Below, piece by piece: positions 25,056-32,255 of a stretch of DNA of 38,116 nucleotides. This DNA comes from Bacillota bacterium (GTDB taxonomy: Bacteria; Bacillota; Clostridia; Lachnospirales; Lachnospiraceae). Where the stretch lies: positions 1 to 38,116 of the forward strand of contig JAEZQN010000376.1 of assembly GCA_023441145.1 (NCBI GenBank). Direction: 5' to 3'. The position numbers and the translations under genes are program-made. Within the stretch, counting starts at the first letter, position 1, and each line of letters starts with the position of its first letter. The notes under the pieces were generated by a model, which was given only the letters and a program-made list of their open reading frames with translations, made no database searches and was not told the DNA's origin.

Positions 25056-25084
25056 ATTATATAATATATCTAATAAGAACTCAA
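25056..25084 (-). promoter_or_regulatory. Promoter of the large GGDEF/EAL gene
   Basis: On the minus strand TTGAGT (25079-25084), a 17-nt spacer and a perfect TATAAT (25056-25061). Transcription would begin near 25049, leaving a leader of only about six nucleotides. Confidence 0.6.
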
Positions 25085-25126
25085 CATTATTTGTAATATG
25101 GTATTAATATTTTACATTATTTACAA

Positions 25127-26635
25127 TTAAGATATTTTCTCAAATAAAGCATAGTAGTAGTCATCAATTCCTTCATGAACTACACTAACCTTGCGATAAT
25201 TGGTGAATAATTCTGGGCACTCAGCAAAATCCTCCAAAGGACGCTTACGGCCATATCGTACAATAACGAAATCAACTTCCCCATTCCTAATAATCTCTTC
25301 CTGCTCATCATACATCTCTGGAAAGTTCTCTCTAGGAATATTCTGTCTACAGAAAAACTTAGTATCAGGCAAAGGCGTATCTGCCATTAAGTAAAATCCA
25401 CCATCTAAAAAATTATAATTTAGTAAGGTTGGATTCTCAACTTGATTGATTATCTTGGCAAATTGTACCTGCACGTAATCATCTGATGATTTATAAAGAA
25501 AAGAAAGACAATTACTAGCAGAAAGAAGAATCACTCCGTACAAGGCAATGTATATCGGAAAGGTAATCCTTCTCTTCGTAAAAATCAAAGGAAGAAATCT
25601 TTCCACAATCTTTATAGTAGCAATTACTCCAAAAACAACATAAGCACCTAAAATCAATAAATAATAACGATACCTGGTTCCTCCTATAAATACAAAAAAG
25701 TAGGTCAACACACAGGTAACGAGAATACCAATTTTAGCATCTCTACTCATTCCAAGAGTTTTTGAACGTAGAAAATATAGTATTCCCCATAAAATCAATG
25801 GGGTAAATACAGGATTCCACATAATGTCCTTAGTAAAGAAATAAATTACCTTTTCTATCGCAGTAACCTGGCTAGAATACATAAAGATATTGGTATAAAA
25901 ATAATCATAGAGGAATTCTCCGACTGCTCCATGATACATGAAGTATAGAAAATAAGGAATCGAGCCTGCTACCATACCTGTTAAAAATAAAATAGCCGCT
26001 TTACAGCACTCTCCAAAACTCTTTCTCTTCCATATAGCAACCCCAATTACTAGAGTCCACCCTATATAAAACCCTAATAAGGTAAACTTAATCCAAAGGA
26101 TACAGGAAGCCAAAAGACCATGTAACAACATAGTCCTATTCGATACTCTTTCTTCACTACTATTGAGAAACTTTAGCATATGGTATAAGGCGATTAGAAG
26201 AATTGGCATGCAGAATTCTTCCGCGTTATCCCCACGACTATAACAAAATGCCGTAACAATAACTAGACCAGTAACTGAAGTTACCAGTCTGTTATATTTT
26301 CTATCTAAAAATAAGTCGCTAATTTTTCCTACATACCCAAGTATCACAGCAAAATTAATAATCTGAAGCAGATATACACCATAAAAAGTTTTATCACTAA
26401 TCATAGCTGCAACTGTATGTATAAAAAACAGCAACGGCCCTTTTTGATCATATATATCACGGTATAACACTTTACCATCTAATACACTCTTTCCAATTGT
26501 AAAAAAGCAGTTTTGATCAACTCCTACATGAATTGGAAATAATATTGAAGTCATAGAAGCAAAGGTCATCAGAATGGTAGATATACCCAATAAAAATATG
26601 AAATCCTTTTTTCTATCTCTTAAATGCGTCAACAT
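25127..26635 (-). CDS. Polytopic membrane glycosyltransferase-like protein (GT39/RgtA-D type)
   Basis: 502 aa with about 10-12 transmembrane helices and a short soluble C-terminal region. After the first helix comes a loop with an acidic residue (PIHVGVDQNCFF) and then YRDIYDQKGPLLFF. The 'D-x-K-G-P' loop pattern is common in lipid-phosphosugar-dependent GT-C transferases (ArnT/PMT/Rgt group). I infer transfer of a sugar from a polyprenyl carrier to an outer envelope acceptor; the acceptor is unknown. A TTG at 26659 would add eight residues, but ATG at 26635 after AAAGGT fits better. It has its own promoter at 26714-26742. Confidence 0.78.
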   Translation of the reverse strand: MLTHLRDRKKDFIFLLGISTILMTFASMTSILFPIHVGVDQNCFFTIGKSVLDGKVLYRDIYDQKGPLLFFIHTVAAMISDKTFYGVYLLQIINFAVILGYVGKISDLFLDRKYNRLVTSVTGLVIVTAFCYSRGDNAEEFCMPILLIALYHMLKFLNSSEERVSNRTMLLHGLLASCILWIKFTLLGFYIGWTLVIGVAIWKRKSFGECCKAAILFLTGMVAGSIPYFLYFMYHGAVGEFLYDYFYTNIFMYSSQVTAIEKVIYFFTKDIMWNPVFTPLILWGILYFLRSKTLGMSRDAKIGILVTCVLTYFFVFIGGTRYRYYLLILGAYVVFGVIATIKIVERFLPLIFTKRRITFPIYIALYGVILLSASNCLSFLYKSSDDYVQVQFAKIINQVENPTLLNYNFLDGGFYLMADTPLPDTKFFCRQNIPRENFPEMYDEQEEIIRNGEVDFVIVRYGRKRPLEDFAECPELFTNYRKVSVVHEGIDDYYYALFEKIS

Positions 26636-26713
26636 ATTATCATTACCTTTCAAGTACAAAAATCCAGACAGCTCTTTTTTATAAATTTACACAAAAAAAG
26701 AAATTCGATACTT

Positions 26714-26742
26714 ATTTTACAAGTCTATAGATGAAAAGTCAA
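26714..26742 (-). promoter_or_regulatory. Promoter of the glycosyltransferase-like gene
   Basis: On the minus strand TTGACT (26737-26742), a 17-nt spacer and TAAAAT (26714-26719), about 75 nt before the gene. Confidence 0.65.
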
Positions 26743-26797
26743 CATAACCTTTCTTGGAAGAAAGTATTGTGAAACAAAAAGAGTTTTGATAACAAAA

Positions 26798-26853
26798 TGA
26801 ACCGACCTCCCAATCGTTAGATTATAGCTCTAACTTTTTTGGGGATCGGTTCA
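26798..26853 (-). terminator. Terminator of the ABC transporter operon
   Basis: On the minus strand TGAACCGA pairs with TCGGTTCA at the ends, with CCC/GGG and an inner GTTAGA/TCTAAC hairpin, followed by TTTTGTT. It is a compound stem 40 nt after the ATPase stop. Confidence 0.82.
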
Positions 26854-26890
26854 AACTAACAAGACATCTTTTATGATTTCTTCTTCAAAA

Positions 26891-27664
26891 TTAATTACCA
26901 CATTCTATACTGATTTGATTAAATTTATCTAGTATATCATCAATTTTAAGTTGGATCTTTTCTTCGCCAGCTTTGTCTATTACTACTTGACCCTGATGCA
27001 TCATAATAAGGCGATTTCCATACTCGACAGCATATCGTAGATTATGAGTTACCATAATAGTGGTCAAATTCTTTTCCCTCACTATCTGGTCAGTAAGCTG
27101 CATTATAAGTTCTGCTGTCTTAGGGTCTAGGGCAGCTGTGTGCTCATCTAGTATTAGAAACTCTATTGGCGACATGGTAGACATCAATAATGACAATGCC
27201 TGTCGCTGTCCTCCAGATAATGAGCCAACCTTAATATGAATCTTATCTTCAAGTCCAAGCTTAAGCTTGCTAAGCTCGTTTTTATAATACTCAGTACGTT
27301 TCTTATTTGTCCCCATGGTGAGATTAAAGGACTTTCCCTTATTATCTGCCATAGACATATTCTCTAGAATTGTCATAGAAGGACAGGTACCCATAGCGGG
27401 GTTTTGAAATACCCTTCCAATTCTTCTCTGTCTTTTATATTCCTGTAACCTAGTAATATCTTCTCCATTCATCACAATCTTACCAGAATCCAGCGGAATA
27501 CTACCACAAATTAGATTAAGCAGAGAAGTCTTACCAGACCCATTACTACCCACCACAGAAACAAATTCATTGTTCTGAATGTTCAGTCCAAAATTCTGAA
27601 AGAGGCACATTTCATTTACTGTACCTGGATTATAGTACTTACACAGATTCTTTAATTCCAGCAT
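26891..27664 (-). CDS. ABC transporter ATP-binding protein (TrpZ-like)
   Basis: A 257-aa ATPase powering the importer encoded upstream. The Walker A is GSNGSGKTS (about 39-47), the signature is LSGGQRQ (about 153-159), Walker B is FLILDEH (about 168-174), and the switch histidine is in TIMVTHNLRYA. The aspartate that normally precedes the Walker B glutamate is present (LDEH), though the following residue is H rather than P. It overlaps the permease gene by 26 nt and follows a GAGGAGGG site. Relatives accompany BPD_transp_2 permeases and ABC_sub_bind lipoproteins that import aromatic amino acids. Confidence 0.92.
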   Translation of the reverse strand: MLELKNLCKYYNPGTVNEMCLFQNFGLNIQNNEFVSVVGSNGSGKTSLLNLICGSIPLDSGKIVMNGEDITRLQEYKRQRRIGRVFQNPAMGTCPSMTILENMSMADNKGKSFNLTMGTNKKRTEYYKNELSKLKLGLEDKIHIKVGSLSGGQRQALSLLMSTMSPIEFLILDEHTAALDPKTAELIMQLTDQIVREKNLTTIMVTHNLRYAVEYGNRLIMMHQGQVVIDKAGEEKIQLKIDDILDKFNQISIECGN

Positions 27665-28559
27665 CCTTGCTTACCCTCCTCTTTCGTTCCTGGCTTAGTA
27701 CCAAGATAACCAAGAATAGTATAGCTGTAATAAGCTTTAAGTCGTTGGCACTAAGTTTCATACAAATAGCAAATACATAGCAGGCTTTATATAGTACTGC
27801 ACCTACAATAACTGCAGTAGTAGCTTTGACCCATCTTGCTCGCTTAAATAAATTAATACCAATAATTACACTTGCTAAACCAATTACAACTGTGCCTGTT
27901 CCACTGCTTACTTCAAAGAATTGCTGCTCCTGACATACAATAGAACCAGCCAAAGCAACTAACCCATTTGCCAAGGATAATCCTACAATCTTAACCATAC
28001 CCTTATCTTTGGCCAAAGAGGTCACTAATACAGGATTATCTCCCACAGCTCTAAGTAGATAGCCTGCCTTGGTCTTTAAATAAGCATCCATTAAAAGCTT
28101 AATCACTATCATAATAATCAATAAGATAATAAGTGTAGTGTATGGTTTTAACCAATTCGGAACAACACTATCTATAAAATCTCCAGAAAAAATATTGCTT
28201 TTCCCGTAGATAGGCAAGTTAGCCTTGCCAGCAATATGTAAGTTAATGGAGTATAAGGCTGTCATCATAATGATACCAGACAACAAATCTCTCACTTTAA
28301 GCTTTACATGTATAATTCCAGTAATAAAACCAGCTATAGCACCTACCAAGAAAGCAATGGGAAGAGTCACCCATGCATTAACTCCTTTGGTAATCAAAAT
28401 AGCTGTAACAGCTCCCCCTAAGGGAAACGTTCCATCTACAGACAAATCTGGAAAGTCTAATATCTTATAAGTGATGTAAACACCCAACGCCATAATAGCA
28501 TAGATAAACCCTTGTTCCAGTATTGTCACAAAATTGTCTGGTGTAAAAAAGGCTGCCAT
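27639..28559 (-). CDS. ABC transporter permease (TrpY-like, LivH-related)
   Basis: A 306-aa integral membrane subunit with about eight or nine hydrophobic segments. It resembles the branched-chain amino acid permease superfamily: 'YKILDFPDLSVDGTFPLGGAV' near residues 30-50, the loop 'LLSGIIMMTALYSINL', and 'RAVGDNPVLVTSLAKDKGM' in the cytoplasmic coupling region. It lies between the lipoprotein gene (30-nt gap) and the ATPase gene (overlap). Its substrate is set by the lipoprotein; aromatic amino acids are the best guess from the characterised TrpXYZ-type systems. Confidence 0.9.
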   Translation of the reverse strand: MAAFFTPDNFVTILEQGFIYAIMALGVYITYKILDFPDLSVDGTFPLGGAVTAILITKGVNAWVTLPIAFLVGAIAGFITGIIHVKLKVRDLLSGIIMMTALYSINLHIAGKANLPIYGKSNIFSGDFIDSVVPNWLKPYTTLIILLIIMIVIKLLMDAYLKTKAGYLLRAVGDNPVLVTSLAKDKGMVKIVGLSLANGLVALAGSIVCQEQQFFEVSSGTGTVVIGLASVIIGINLFKRARWVKATTAVIVGAVLYKACYVFAICMKLSANDLKLITAILFLVILVLSQERKRRVSKDAGIKESV

Positions 28560-28589
28560 AGAAATCCTCCTATATCAGAATATGATATC

Positions 28590-29633
28590 TTATTCTGTAA
28601 TCTCTGCAATAACCTCAGCAGCACTGTCAAGAATATCTGAACCTAATGTTAAGCCTAAGTTCTCTGCTGCTTTTGAATTGATATAAAGCTCACCATCCTG
28701 AATCACTTCAAATTTCATCTCGGAAGCCTTGCTCTCTCCCTTTAATACCTTAGCTGCCATCTTACCAGTCTGAATTCCCAACTGATAGTAATCTAAACCT
28801 ACTGTAGCTAAGCATCCTTTTTTCACCTGTTCAATCTCAGAACCAAACACTGGAATCTTCTTCTCATTAGCCTTAGCAAGTATAGTAGGAAGTGCACTTA
28901 CAACTGTATTATCTGTAAGATTGTTGATACAATCCACCTGAGATAATAGGTTATCTGTTGCTAAAGGAATATCTGCAACAGTAGTGATTCCTGAATCCAC
29001 AATCTCAAATCCGTACTTCCCTGCTAATTCCTTATATTCAGCGATAGCAGATTCTGAGTTTACCTCAGAAGTAGAATACATAATACCTATTTTCTTTGCA
29101 TTAGGAAGAATCTTACGGATCATTTGTAACTGTTTATCTACTGATAATTTATCACTAGTTCCAGTAATCTCCCCAGTAGGTGTCTTATCCTCTTTAGCAA
29201 GACCAGCTGCTATAGGATCCGTGATTGCCGTATAAATTACAGGGATTGTCGTATCTGCTGCTGCCGTAAAAGCACTTTGAGCCATTGGTGTAGCGATAGC
29301 ACAGATTAAATTCACCTTCTGTGAAACAAAATTATTTGCAATTAAGCCTGCATTACCAGTGTCTGCAGCTGCATTATCGAAAACATATGTAACATTTTGA
29401 CCTTCTATATATCCTTCTTCTTTCATCCCATCCATAAATCCCTTACGACAATTATCCAAGGATGCATGTTCTGCAAATTGTCCGATACCAACGGTTACTG
29501 ACTCTAATTTATTGGTACTATCATCACTTTTATCAACATTATCTGTGTTCGTATTAGTAGAACCACATGCAGTAGCACTTACAATCATCATTGTGAAAGC
29601 ACAACAGATTGCAATCCATTTTTTAATTTTCAT
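28590..29633 (-). CDS. ABC transporter substrate-binding lipoprotein (ABC_sub_bind, TrpX-like)
   Basis: 347 aa. A lipoprotein signal peptide is clear: basic MKIKKW, a hydrophobic stretch, then the lipobox SATAC with the lipidated Cys near residue 22 and a Ser/Thr/Asn/Asp linker. The rest is a type I periplasmic-binding fold (VTVGIGQFAEHASLDNCRKG, PVIYTAITDPIAAGL, KKIGIMYSTSEVNSE), matching the ABC_sub_bind family. Characterised members bind tryptophan or tyrosine. The frame runs up to 29714, but that extension crosses leader hairpins, so ATG 29633 after AGAGGG is chosen. It is first in the operon and has a long structured leader. Confidence 0.92.
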   Translation of the reverse strand: MKIKKWIAICCAFTMMIVSATACGSTNTNTDNVDKSDDSTNKLESVTVGIGQFAEHASLDNCRKGFMDGMKEEGYIEGQNVTYVFDNAAADTGNAGLIANNFVSQKVNLICAIATPMAQSAFTAAADTTIPVIYTAITDPIAAGLAKEDKTPTGEITGTSDKLSVDKQLQMIRKILPNAKKIGIMYSTSEVNSESAIAEYKELAGKYGFEIVDSGITTVADIPLATDNLLSQVDCINNLTDNTVVSALPTILAKANEKKIPVFGSEIEQVKKGCLATVGLDYYQLGIQTGKMAAKVLKGESKASEMKFEVIQDGELYINSKAAENLGLTLGSDILDSAAEVIAEITE

Positions 29634-29664
29634 ATTCCATCCCTCTTTCCTTTTATATAACAAA

Positions 29665-29712
29665 GAGTTTCGCTTGCGAAACTCTCCGCCTGCGGCGGGT
29701 CGTGTAAACGAC
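29665..29712 (-). other. Three back-to-back perfect hairpins in the lipoprotein-gene leader
   Basis: Three exact palindromic stems lie side by side: 29665-29684 (GAGTTTCG arm), 29686-29698 (CCGCC/GGCGG) and 29699-29712 (GTCGT/ACGAC). They are GC-rich in an AT-rich setting and sit between a terminator-like stem and the ribosome site of the ABC operon. The one nearest the gene is followed on the minus strand by TTTGTTAT and might itself act as a weak terminator. Confidence 0.7.
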
Positions 29713-29719
29713 ATTACCT

Positions 29720-29747
29720 AAAAAAGACCTACTCAAAATGAGAGGCC
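29720..29747 (-). terminator. Terminator-like stem in the ABC operon leader
   Basis: On the minus strand GGCCT-CTCA pairs with TGAG-(T)-AGGTC across a short loop, then six T follow (29720-29725). It could end the upstream chaperone operon, whose last stop is 186 nt away. Because a good promoter lies between, it could also attenuate the ABC operon. Confidence 0.7.
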
Positions 29748-29793
29748 TTTCCTTTTTACTATGTACGTTAATATACTAGTTAAGGCAATTATT

Positions 29794-29822
29794 ATTATCG
29801 TTTATTCTCTCTCTTATGTCAA
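29794..29822 (-). promoter_or_regulatory. Promoter of the ABC transporter operon
   Basis: On the minus strand a perfect TTGACA (29817-29822), a 17-nt spacer and GATAAT (29794-29799). The leader would be about 150 nt long and include the terminator-like stem and three hairpins. Confidence 0.7.
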
Positions 29823-29932
29823 TATCCTTTCACCTTAACATTATGAGATCTTTACCTTCTTAACTCAATCTATTCACGTATCTTGTCCACAATAAATATA
29901 TGCCAAAAAATTATGTATGAGAAATGAAAATT

Positions 29933-31987
29933 TTATATAGTTAAAGTTTTTCCTTGCTTTAATGACAACACTGCCTTTTTTTCATCCTCCTCTCTCTGTA
30001 AAAAGAGATTCAGATATTTTACATCCCCTAGTTCCTTTAATTTTATAGTATATGCCCATTCCTTATCTATTTCTATTGAAGGAAGCATGGCTATTACTTT
30101 ACCGCTAGACTTATAGAGGGGCGCATAGCTAGCACTACCTACTATTAATAAAGGTGGAAGAGTACGAAGATAGCCTTCTGGTTCAACATGTAAAATAACT
30201 TGATAAGGGTATGAAAAAAGCTTCTTTACCTCAAAGTAGTAATTAATACGAACTCTTTCATCCTTAGTAAACAAATTCCTTACACTCTCATATCCCTTCA
30301 GTAAAGCATTGACTCTTAAGGCTATCCCGGCGGAGTAATGTTTTTCTCCATTTATCATATAAACAGTATATACTCGGTAGCCATAAAGATTTCCTGGCTC
30401 AACATCTCGGTCCACACAACCTTTTTGGTTGACATCAGCTACCTTCATTCCCTCCTCTATATGGGCTGGTACATAACCATTTCCCCGATACACCTCTACG
30501 GTAGCTTGTAGTGGTACCTTCCCCCAGCTTATTTGCACATTGGTCCCATTTGAGACAATGGTAGGATCTATTACTTCGCAGTAATTGACAACGCCTGTAC
30601 GTGCAACCAGGGCATTAGAATAGATGCCACACCGAACTGCATATACAACGTAAAAATACTTTTCTCCTGGAATAACAGTATTATCCACGTAGCTATTGCC
30701 ATCCACCATCCCTAATATCTGTCCATCATTTTTATGATAGGGTTTGGCATCCCTCTTTCTCATGACACAGTAACGAATATAGGCGTCCTTTCGGTTGTCG
30801 TTCCAATGAATATAGTTACAGTGCTGCTTACTATCTACAGAAACGGTAATAGTTCCATATAGTTTTGGTGGATATTTTTCCAATAGCTCCATTACACCAG
30901 GATAATCCCCACAAACCTCTAGGGCATCCATCAAGGCATCTACAATAACCTCCTCTTGTTTTGCTGTTCTCGCTTGCATAAGTAGATTTTTACCACTTAC
31001 AAGACCATTGTTAATCTTGGTTTCAATTAACTGGTTTTGATACAGAGGAAAATCCTTTTTTAAGTTAATCAACTCTAGATTTGCTGTATAATATTTTTTT
31101 AATGCAATCTCTTGGTTTATTCTATTTAACATACCATATAACTTTGTTTTTTGAGCAGACAACTGGTCCTCTACTCTCATAAGTTCTGGTAACCTCCCCC
31201 ACTGCTCTATCGCCTCCTTTAGTAGATGAGAGGCTTCCTCATAATTAAGTTTAGACATCTCTTCACGAATCTGAACAACTCTTGGATAGAGATAATGAGC
31301 CCTAGATACAGTCTCCTTTGTAGGCTTTACTTTATGCTTCTCTTCTTTTTTTGGCATCCCCTTACTTTCTAAAACTGCTACAGGTTTATCCTCTCTCTCA
31401 ATACTAATGTGCTCCTGTTCCATATAAAGTCTTAAGAGCTCTTCTGCTTTCTCCTTCTGATTAGTCGCTTCTGTAAGTAGTCTTATTGCTTCCTCCTTCT
31501 GGTTCTTCTCAAGCACCTTCGAGTACCTGGTTGCCACCTCAATCTGTTCATACACTGCCTGAATATCCTTCCACTGAAGATACTCATCATAAGCCTTCTT
31601 CCCTTCCTCAGAAGAAAAGGTAAGTTTACACTCTGCTGAGAGTTTCTCACTAACAGACTCAGTAGAGGTATACTTGCCTTTTTCCCTGTCCATTTTATTG
31701 GCTAACCCAAGCAACTCTCTAGAAGACATTTGCCGCACCTTATCATAAGGCTTATTTTCGCGGAGATAATCATAATAATCTCTTTTTTGAAGTGCCTCAA
31801 GATATACTAAGAAAACTTTAAAATGGTCAAATTTATCCGAATGAGTAACTAAGGAGGGCGTCTTATCTTCCTTTCTTATAGGAACCTTACAGACTTTCTC
31901 TACTACTGTGTATGATATCTGGCACTTATCTGCTATAAACCTGATCTCATTTTCATAAAGATATCCTTTCTTCTCTGCAATCGCCAT
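29933..31987 (-). CDS. Large C-terminal fragment of a J-like/helical/FN3-like protein
   Basis: 684 aa from the first ATG of the frame. Residues about 1-375 are helical, including TPR-like and coiled-coil parts; about 375-465 and 472-562 look like two fibronectin type III-like domains ('DNTVIPGEKYFYVVYAV', 'DRDVEPGNLYGYRVYTV'), and the C-terminal 120 residues are mostly beta. There is no signal peptide. The frame is the same as that of the 68-aa gene upstream, from which it is separated by one TAA (32039-32041) and 17 sense codons. The ATG here has no ribosome site. I therefore regard it as the downstream part of one broken 770-codon gene, unless readthrough occurs. Last gene of the chaperone operon. 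Confidence 0.75.
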   Translation of the reverse strand: MAIAEKKGYLYENEIRFIADKCQISYTVVEKVCKVPIRKEDKTPSLVTHSDKFDHFKVFLVYLEALQKRDYYDYLRENKPYDKVRQMSSRELLGLANKMDREKGKYTSTESVSEKLSAECKLTFSSEEGKKAYDEYLQWKDIQAVYEQIEVATRYSKVLEKNQKEEAIRLLTEATNQKEKAEELLRLYMEQEHISIEREDKPVAVLESKGMPKKEEKHKVKPTKETVSRAHYLYPRVVQIREEMSKLNYEEASHLLKEAIEQWGRLPELMRVEDQLSAQKTKLYGMLNRINQEIALKKYYTANLELINLKKDFPLYQNQLIETKINNGLVSGKNLLMQARTAKQEEVIVDALMDALEVCGDYPGVMELLEKYPPKLYGTITVSVDSKQHCNYIHWNDNRKDAYIRYCVMRKRDAKPYHKNDGQILGMVDGNSYVDNTVIPGEKYFYVVYAVRCGIYSNALVARTGVVNYCEVIDPTIVSNGTNVQISWGKVPLQATVEVYRGNGYVPAHIEEGMKVADVNQKGCVDRDVEPGNLYGYRVYTVYMINGEKHYSAGIALRVNALLKGYESVRNLFTKDERVRINYYFEVKKLFSYPYQVILHVEPEGYLRTLPPLLIVGSASYAPLYKSSGKVIAMLPSIEIDKEWAYTIKLKELGDVKYLNLFLQREEDEKKAVLSLKQGKTLTI

Positions 31988-32038
31988 ATAATTCTGGACG
32001 GTTTGACTTATATATCTTAGCGCATCCTCCGCTTCCTT

Positions 32039-32245
32039 TTATCTAAGAACAGGATCTAACATTACCCTTTTTATTTCAGGTAAAAGGGCCATATATTCCC
32101 GGTGTACAGGCCCTTTTTTAAAATCCATGGTCCCTCTTGACCATTCATGCTGTTTTTTCTCAATCCCCCTCTTAATTTCCTCTATGTCTTCCTCCGGTGG
32201 GTCAAATGGAAGCCCAAGCATAAGATAAAAATTGCTACGACCCAT
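32039..32245 (-). CDS. Degenerate J-domain-like N-terminal fragment
   Basis: 68 aa. 'NFYLMLGLPFDPPEEDIEEI' and 'YMALLPEIKRVMLDP' resemble helices I-II and III-IV of a J domain, but the HPD tripeptide is missing (HEW occupies about that place), so classical Hsp70 stimulation is doubtful. The start has a GGGGG site 6 nt away and lies 10 nt after the Hsp70-VWA stop. The coding frame ends at a TAA and then continues open into the 684-aa reading frame, so this is probably the N-terminus of a single larger protein. Confidence 0.65.
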   Translation of the reverse strand: MGRSNFYLMLGLPFDPPEEDIEEIKRGIEKKQHEWSRGTMDFKKGPVHREYMALLPEIKRVMLDPVLR

Positions 32246-32255
32246 GAAAGTCCCC

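Noticed and set aside
29634..29714. 27-residue N-terminal extension of the ABC lipoprotein
   Set aside because: It is encoded by the hairpin leader and would bury the signal peptide.
32039..32041. Recoding of the internal stop as selenocysteine or pyrrolysine
   Set aside because: The codon is TAA, whereas those systems use TGA or TAG. Nonsense mutation, sequencing error or simple readthrough remain.
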